Source: an uncultured Parabacteroides sp. (lineage in GTDB: Bacteria; Bacteroidota; Bacteroidia; Bacteroidales; Tannerellaceae). Taken from it: DNA of 64,000 nt. Where the stretch lies: NCBI RefSeq assembly GCF_902493135.1, contig NZ_CABUOD010000003.1, positions 62,001-126,000 of the forward strand. The letters are read 5' to 3'. This document shows, piece after piece, positions 60,307 through 64,000 of the stretch. The position numbers and the translations under genes are program-made. Under the pieces are notes generated by a model. It was given only the letters and a program-made list of their open reading frames with translations. It was not told the DNA's origin and ran no database searches. Each line of letters opens with the position of its first letter. Position 1 is the stretch's first letter.

Positions 60307-61002
60307 TTACAAAATATCAGCCATAGCATCAATCTCGTTGTCGCTGAATGGCTCATCTTCTTTCGGCTTACCTCCTCCGGCGGCTGGCGGTGTTCCCATT
60401 GTGGAAAGTCCGGCATCTGCGCGTTCTTGGTTGTAAGTTTTTAAATCCTCTTCAACTTCGGAAAGAAATTCTTCAAACTCATCGTCATTTTCAAAGCTCA
60501 TTTTTGAGAAGCTTTTCAATGTGCGAGTTCCGAATGTGCCTGAATCTTTCAATACTGCTTCAAGTTTTGCCTTGCGAGTGGTGGTCGTTTTTTCTCCTTC
60601 AATAGCAGCAAAACGAGCATCTTGTTGTTCGCGGTACGCTTTAAACCATGCAGGCTCCTCGTCGCTCTTTCCTTTGTCTTTTGGATTTTTCTTGTTTGAA
60701 CCCGGCTGGCGATTGGTAGTATTCGATGGTTCATCGTCGTCACCGACTTCATCGTCATCGTCATTCTTTTTGCGATTCTCTTCAATTACTCGATTGGCAA
60801 AAGACTGGCCGACTTGTAGGTAAGGGAGAACTGCATCAATCTGAGTATCAATTTCTGCATTTACATCCTCATCGGAGGCATCATCTGCGGAGGTTAGATT
60901 GTCGGCAATACGAGCAGCGACACTCATCAGCTCCTTTTTATTGAACCCGAACGCCTTCATTTTCGGTTTCAATTTCAACAAAACTTGTTGTTTTCTGTCC
61001 AT
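60307..61002 (-). CDS. Capsid scaffolding protein
   Basis: 231 residues, highly charged, with an Asp-rich linker ('KKNDDDDEVGDDDEP') and coiled-coil regions. No enzymatic motif. These properties and the position before decoration and capsid genes are typical of scaffolding proteins removed during head maturation. Confidence 0.7.
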   Translation of the reverse strand: MDRKQQVLLKLKPKMKAFGFNKKELMSVAARIADNLTSADDASDEDVNAEIDTQIDAVLPYLQVGQSFANRVIEENRKKNDDDDEVGDDDEPSNTTNRQPGSNKKNPKDKGKSDEEPAWFKAYREQQDARFAAIEGEKTTTTRKAKLEAVLKDSGTFGTRTLKSFSKMSFENDDEFEEFLSEVEEDLKTYNQERADAGLSTMGTPPAAGGGKPKEDEPFSDNEIDAMADIL

Positions 61003-61161
61003 TACTAAATGAATTTTAAGTTGTTAAAAAAGAAATAGTCTGCGTAGCAACGTATGCCAGCAGACTATTCCGTAGAACTTAAAAACATTCTGAGCAATGA
61101 GTTTTTACGACAAGTTCCGTGGCGTACATCTTCATACGCTTTGGATGCAAATATACTAATT

Positions 61162-61593
61162 TTATTTGAAAAACAAATAAATTGAAATATATTTTATCTC
61201 ATTATCAAAACTATAATAAACCTTCATCGCAAAAAGAGAAAGAGCTTTCTTTAGTTTGTCAGTGATTTTCCTATCCTCTATGGATGGTTTCACATTTCCT
61301 GACGGATGATTGTGAATAAAAAACACGCCTTCGCAGAGGCTTTCTATTGCATATTTTGCTACTATTTTCACATCAACAAATGCGCCAGCAACTCCACCTT
61401 GAGATATTTTTGCGTAACCAAGAACACTATTTGCTCTATTTGTCAGTATAATAAATGAGCTTTCATATATAAGTAAATCATCGAAGTAAAACTGTTTGGC
61501 GTAATCATAAACATCGCTTGAAGACATTATTTTCTTTTGCTCGAACTCGCATTTATTTGCGGATAGCTTATATTCGACTGCTTTCTTTACCAT
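61162..61593 (-). CDS. RadC-like JAB-domain protein
   Basis: 143 residues. The JAMM metal site is complete: 'FFIHNHPSGNVKPSIEDRKITD' carries the H-x-H...S...D pattern of RadC-like (DUF2466) proteins. Earlier, 'DVYDYAKQFYFDDLLIYESSFIILTNRANSVLGYAKISQGG' matches their core. The N-terminal helix-hairpin-helix of full RadC is missing. Such short forms are frequent on Bacteroidales mobile elements; their substrate is unknown. Here it sits inside the head operon. Confidence 0.85.
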   Translation of the reverse strand: MVKKAVEYKLSANKCEFEQKKIMSSSDVYDYAKQFYFDDLLIYESSFIILTNRANSVLGYAKISQGGVAGAFVDVKIVAKYAIESLCEGVFFIHNHPSGNVKPSIEDRKITDKLKKALSLFAMKVYYSFDNEIKYISIYLFFK

Positions 61594-61653
61594 TGCTCTA
61601 TATATTGTAGCAGGGCTTTCGCCCAGCTGGTTAAACTTATATTACTGGATGTA

Positions 61654-62040
61654 TTATCTTTTTTCATAAATTCCAAAAGTATCAAGACCGAAGGTTTCTG
61701 CAATATATATTGATTTATCATCAAAACTCATTCCGCGATACCAACGTTGCAACTCACATGCAGAAACGCAAAGTATATCGGCTACATAACAACTCATTTC
61801 CCAGAACGAACATTGGCCGTATGCTCCTATCTCTTTAAGATACTTTTTAGCAAAGTATTTGAGTGCTTTCTTGAGCATAGAAGTTTTATCTCTTATATCA
61901 TAATGGTCTGTGCGTAGATAATATCTAAGACTATTATCAACACCATTTTTGTTAATGTCGTCAAAAGTATCTTTTGCCCACCACATTTCTTTTTCTGTTA
62001 ACTTCATTGCTTTTATGTCTTTGCTATATACCCGTTTCAT
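61654..62040 (-). CDS. Phage protein of unknown function
   Basis: 128 residues, not recognised. Basic start ('MKRVYSKDIKAMKLTEKEMWW') and helical throughout. A stretch near 85-110 ('SCYVADILCVSACELQRWYRGM') has helix-turn-helix-like spacing, so a DNA-binding role is possible but weak. It precedes the JAB gene by 60 bases. Confidence 0.5.
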   Translation of the reverse strand: MKRVYSKDIKAMKLTEKEMWWAKDTFDDINKNGVDNSLRYYLRTDHYDIRDKTSMLKKALKYFAKKYLKEIGAYGQCSFWEMSCYVADILCVSACELQRWYRGMSFDDKSIYIAETFGLDTFGIYEKR

Positions 62041-62209
62041 TGCTATATCTCCTATTTTTAAGTTATACTTTGTTTTTCTTTTATATAGCTAATGTACTGA
62101 TTATTAGTAAAATATACAATTTATATATCTGATTAACAATGAGCTAAACAAGGTTTAACAGGTAAAAAAGCAACTAATTTGAAAATAAGAATTTTATAAG
62201 GGCAGTAAT

Positions 62210-62275
62210 TTAAAACACGCACGACACGAAAGTAATCTTATACTCCGTGCCGTGAAACTGAATGTAATTGTACAT
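62210..62275 (-). CDS. Possible 21-residue peptide downstream of the HD gene
   Basis: ATG at 62275 gives MYNYIQFHGTEYKITFVSCVF, six bases after the HD stop, with no clear ribosome binding site. The word GTEYKIxF also occurs in the ADP-ribosyltransferase domain further upstream, hinting at a duplicated scrap, but chance is possible. Confidence 0.2.
   Translation of the reverse strand: MYNYIQFHGTEYKITFVSCVF
62211..62254 (-). terminator. Terminator after the ADP-ribosylglycohydrolase/HD genes
   Basis: Minus strand CACGGCACG..CGTGTCGTG (one G-U) with an internal loop of 17 bases, then CGTGTTTT. Confidence 0.5.
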
Positions 62276-62281
62276 CAGCGG

Positions 62282-62707
62282 TTACTCTTTTAGGTATTTG
62301 TACGCTTTTAGATACTTATTTAATCTGTGAACATCTTTTTCTGTAAGTTCGTTTAAGCGTGTTATATCAATGTTGTCCTCTAAATCATGAAGCTTAACCT
62401 GCCTACCTATAGGATTAAGACGGGAACGCTTAATGAAATCTTCATAGCTTTCATCCTCATTGCGAGTGACCGAAAGTATGGCATCTACTATGTTGCGAGG
62501 AAATCCTTCTGATAACAAATAATCTGAGGTAACGTAAGTATCTTCTATCGTATCATGTAATAATGCTACAATACGCTCGTCATTGGTGAAGCATCTATTT
62601 GATACACGTATAGGGTGGAAAATATAAGGTGCTCCAGCTTTATCTGTTTGCCCTTCATGAGCTTTGGTAGCGATTTGCAACGCTTTTGTTAATAACTCAT
62701 TATTCAT
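62282..62707 (-). CDS. Small SpoT-like HD hydrolase (alarmone hydrolase family)
   Basis: 141 residues. The HD-domain motifs of SpoT/MESH1-type (p)ppGpp 3'-pyrophosphohydrolases are present: 'KAHEGQTDKAGAPYIFHPIRVS', 'VALLHDTIEDTYV' (the HD pair plus ED) and 'GRQVKLHDLEDNIDIT' in place of the usual KLADKLDN. There is no synthetase or regulatory domain, so it is a stand-alone small hydrolase. In phages such enzymes could remove alarmones or modified nucleotides during infection. It starts two bases after the ADP-ribosylglycohydrolase gene. Confidence 0.8.
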   Translation of the reverse strand: MNNELLTKALQIATKAHEGQTDKAGAPYIFHPIRVSNRCFTNDERIVALLHDTIEDTYVTSDYLLSEGFPRNIVDAILSVTRNEDESYEDFIKRSRLNPIGRQVKLHDLEDNIDITRLNELTEKDVHRLNKYLKAYKYLKE

Positions 62708-62709
62708 AA

Positions 62710-63504
62710 CTAAGATGTTTCTATTACTCGGTTTAAAAATTTTGTCCTCAATGCCTTTTTGAGAACGCGCTTCATCTCTTTATCGAGATATGTATATGCT
62801 TTATCAAAAATATTATCTGGGACCCCATAGAGTGCCTCTGCCAATCCTCCGGCAATACAAGCAATGGTGTCGCTATCTCCACCTATTGACACTGCATTTC
62901 GGATGGCATCTTCAAATCCATTACTTTCAAGAAAGCAGATTATCGCTTGTGGTACGGTAACTTGGCAACTTTCATCAAACTTATTGCATGAACGAATGAA
63001 AGCAATAGTTTGTGATAAATCATATCCAAATGTAGATTCCAACCATTTTTTCACATCATCTTTAGTATTTCCGGTGCGTAATAGGAATATTGAACCAGCA
63101 ATGGCTTGTGCCCCTTTGATGCCATCAATATGGTTATGAGTAACTTTTGCACTTTTTTCTGCCTCTTCAAGAACTTTGTCCAGCGAATTATAGTAGAATC
63201 CTATTTGGCTAACACGCATAGCAGAGCCATTACCATAGCTGTTATATGGTTGTGGGTTATTGTTTCTCCACCACCTTTCAAATGATACGCCATAAGAACC
63301 CTTCGGATTTGGATATTTCCTACACCATTCAAGAAGTGCGTCCTTATAATCTATCTTTCGGTATATAGCATCAGCGATTGCGATTGTACAAATGGTATCA
63401 TCTGTAAAGCTGCAATCTTTCGTAAACAATTCAAAATCTTTAATTTTGATATTATCAAACTCAAAACGTGAGCCTACAATATCACCTATTATTGCTCCAA
63501 TCAT
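62710..63504 (-). CDS. ADP-ribosylglycohydrolase (DraG/ARH family)
   Basis: 264 residues. Both dinuclear-metal motifs are clear: N-terminal 'GAIIGDIVGSRFE' and 'CSFTDDTICTIAIADAI', and C-terminal 'SIGGDSDTIACIAGGLAEALYG'. 'GNGSAMRVSQIGFYY' is the family substrate loop. Length is normal for the family. It removes ADP-ribose from proteins or nucleic acids. Encoded 59 bases after an ADP-ribosyltransferase and directly before a SpoT-like hydrolase. Confidence 0.92.
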   Translation of the reverse strand: MIGAIIGDIVGSRFEFDNIKIKDFELFTKDCSFTDDTICTIAIADAIYRKIDYKDALLEWCRKYPNPKGSYGVSFERWWRNNNPQPYNSYGNGSAMRVSQIGFYYNSLDKVLEEAEKSAKVTHNHIDGIKGAQAIAGSIFLLRTGNTKDDVKKWLESTFGYDLSQTIAFIRSCNKFDESCQVTVPQAIICFLESNGFEDAIRNAVSIGGDSDTIACIAGGLAEALYGVPDNIFDKAYTYLDKEMKRVLKKALRTKFLNRVIETS

Positions 63505-63563
63505 AGCGGTATTATTTATGTATAAAGGTAAGAAAAATATTTGATTTAGCGAAATATGGAATC

Positions 63564-64000
63564 TTATATTTCTTCCATGTAGATATACAGATTGCCGAAT
63601 ATTTTTTTATCAACAACCTTAACTTTCGTAATCTTAAACTTAGATGATTTGTCGAATAGTATCTCTTTTTCTTCCTGCATATCAGATATAGATGAAATAT
63701 CTACGCCATTCTTTCCTTTGATTTCAAAGATGATTTTGTACTCTGTTCCATCGGCAAAATCTTCTGCTACGAGCTTATTTGCAGATGTTGACATAAATCC
63801 ATTCTCTATGTAGTCATTACCTTTCTTTAAAGTTTTCAACTTGTCAAACATTATTCTATCAGCAGTAATGCCACGATAGCTTGTACCAATATACTTGTCA
63901 GAGAGATTGATGTATTTACTAATACCGTCAATAACAGAAAGCGTGTCATTATCAAGTTGCTTTCTTTGACCTCTTAAATATTGGTTAATTCTTGGATAGT
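63564..64000 (-). CDS. ADP-ribosyltransferase domain, C-terminal part (gene continues beyond window)
   Basis: The frame is open to the right edge, so 145 residues of a longer protein are seen. The exoenzyme-type ART motifs occur in order: an Arg strand 'GTSYRGI', the S-T-S motif 'NGFMSTSANKLVAEDFA', and the ExE loop 'MQEEKEILFDKSSKFKI'. This is the R-S-E signature of arginine-type mono-ADP-ribosyltransferases. In many phages such a domain is fused to the head morphogenesis (SPP1 gp7/Mu gpF-like) protein, so the missing N-terminus may be a minor head protein; the upstream gene is outside the window. The last ATG in this frame (63851) lies inside the domain. Confidence 0.85.
   Translation of the reverse strand, partial: YPRINQYLRGQRKQLDNDTLSVIDGISKYINLSDKYIGTSYRGITADRIMFDKLKTLKKGNDYIENGFMSTSANKLVAEDFADGTEYKIIFEIKGKNGVDISSISDMQEEKEILFDKSSKFKITKVKVVDKKIFGNLYIYMEEI

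Larger units (their letters stand above)
62041..62281. other. AT-rich gap between two parts of the phage operon
   Basis: Downstream of the HD gene a hairpin with a T-run ends transcription, and an AT-rich region follows that could hold a minus-strand promoter for the gene at 62040 (TATATTTT resembles a -7 box). A 21-residue ORF lies inside it. Confidence 0.4.

Noticed and set aside
37332..64000. Mu-like transposable phage
   Set aside because: No transposase, Mor/C activator or Mu-type tail sheath is visible; the tail genes look like a siphovirus. The far end could change this view.
1..64000. CRISPR arrays and rRNA genes
   Set aside because: No regularly spaced repeat series and no rRNA-like sequence were seen on either strand.

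Overview
The window looks like the chromosome of a gut Bacteroidales, most likely Parabacteroides or a close relative. Evidence: a SusC/SusD pair next to a hybrid two-component regulator, many exported glycoside hydrolases, and Bacteroidetes-type -7 boxes (TAnnTTTG) before several genes. The genus is inferred from gene style only; no marker gene is present. About 37 kb of host chromosome is followed by about 27 kb of a tailed-phage prophage that runs off the right edge.

Host part. 1-17.6 kb is a polysaccharide utilization region: the end of a GH2-type protein, an orphan GH35 C-terminal-domain protein, a GH2 beta-galactosidase-like enzyme, a hybrid sensor/regulator (HTCS), SusC, SusD, a GH105/GH88 unsaturated-uronyl hydrolase, and a large protein joining an HzsA-like region with two CxxCH motifs to a formylglycine-generating-enzyme-like domain. 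GH105 with beta-galactosidases suggests a pectic or arabinogalactan substrate (inference). 17.6-21.8 kb holds the sbcDC repair pair. A DUF1703-type AAA-ATPase/nuclease and a 1969-residue secreted MBG/Ig-like surface protein follow. An 857-bp gene-free stretch precedes an epimerase-lipocalin fusion, an SDR oxidoreductase, an RluA-type pseudouridine synthase with a coiled-coil extension, a GH43 enzyme with a textbook promoter, and a GNAT acetyltransferase ending in a terminator.

Prophage part (about 37.3 kb to the right edge, all genes on the minus strand, so it reads right to left). The order is: ADP-ribosyltransferase domain (truncated by the edge), ADP-ribosylglycohydrolase, small SpoT-like HD hydrolase, unknown protein, RadC-like JAB protein, scaffold, decoration protein, major capsid, connectors, tail tube, a tRNA-Gly, tail chaperone, tape measure, distal tail, fibres and adhesins, membrane protein, tail hub, holin-like protein, amidase, spanin-like protein, and two accessory genes. 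The right 9 kb is visibly more AT-rich than the tail module, so the phage looks mosaic.

Most unusual signals: (1) adjacent ADP-ribosyltransferase, ADP-ribosylglycohydrolase and alarmone-hydrolase-like genes; (2) three related plus-strand small-RNA-like units between minus-strand late genes; (3) a 186-bp in-frame NUMOD-like insertion flanked by 15-bp direct repeats; (4) a phage tRNA-Gly with anticodon ACC and a compensated D-loop/T-loop contact; (5) a G10 tract inside a tiny leader ORF that could couple translation to the next gene after slippage; (6) tail-tip adhesins sharing an MKRxL(M/I) start.
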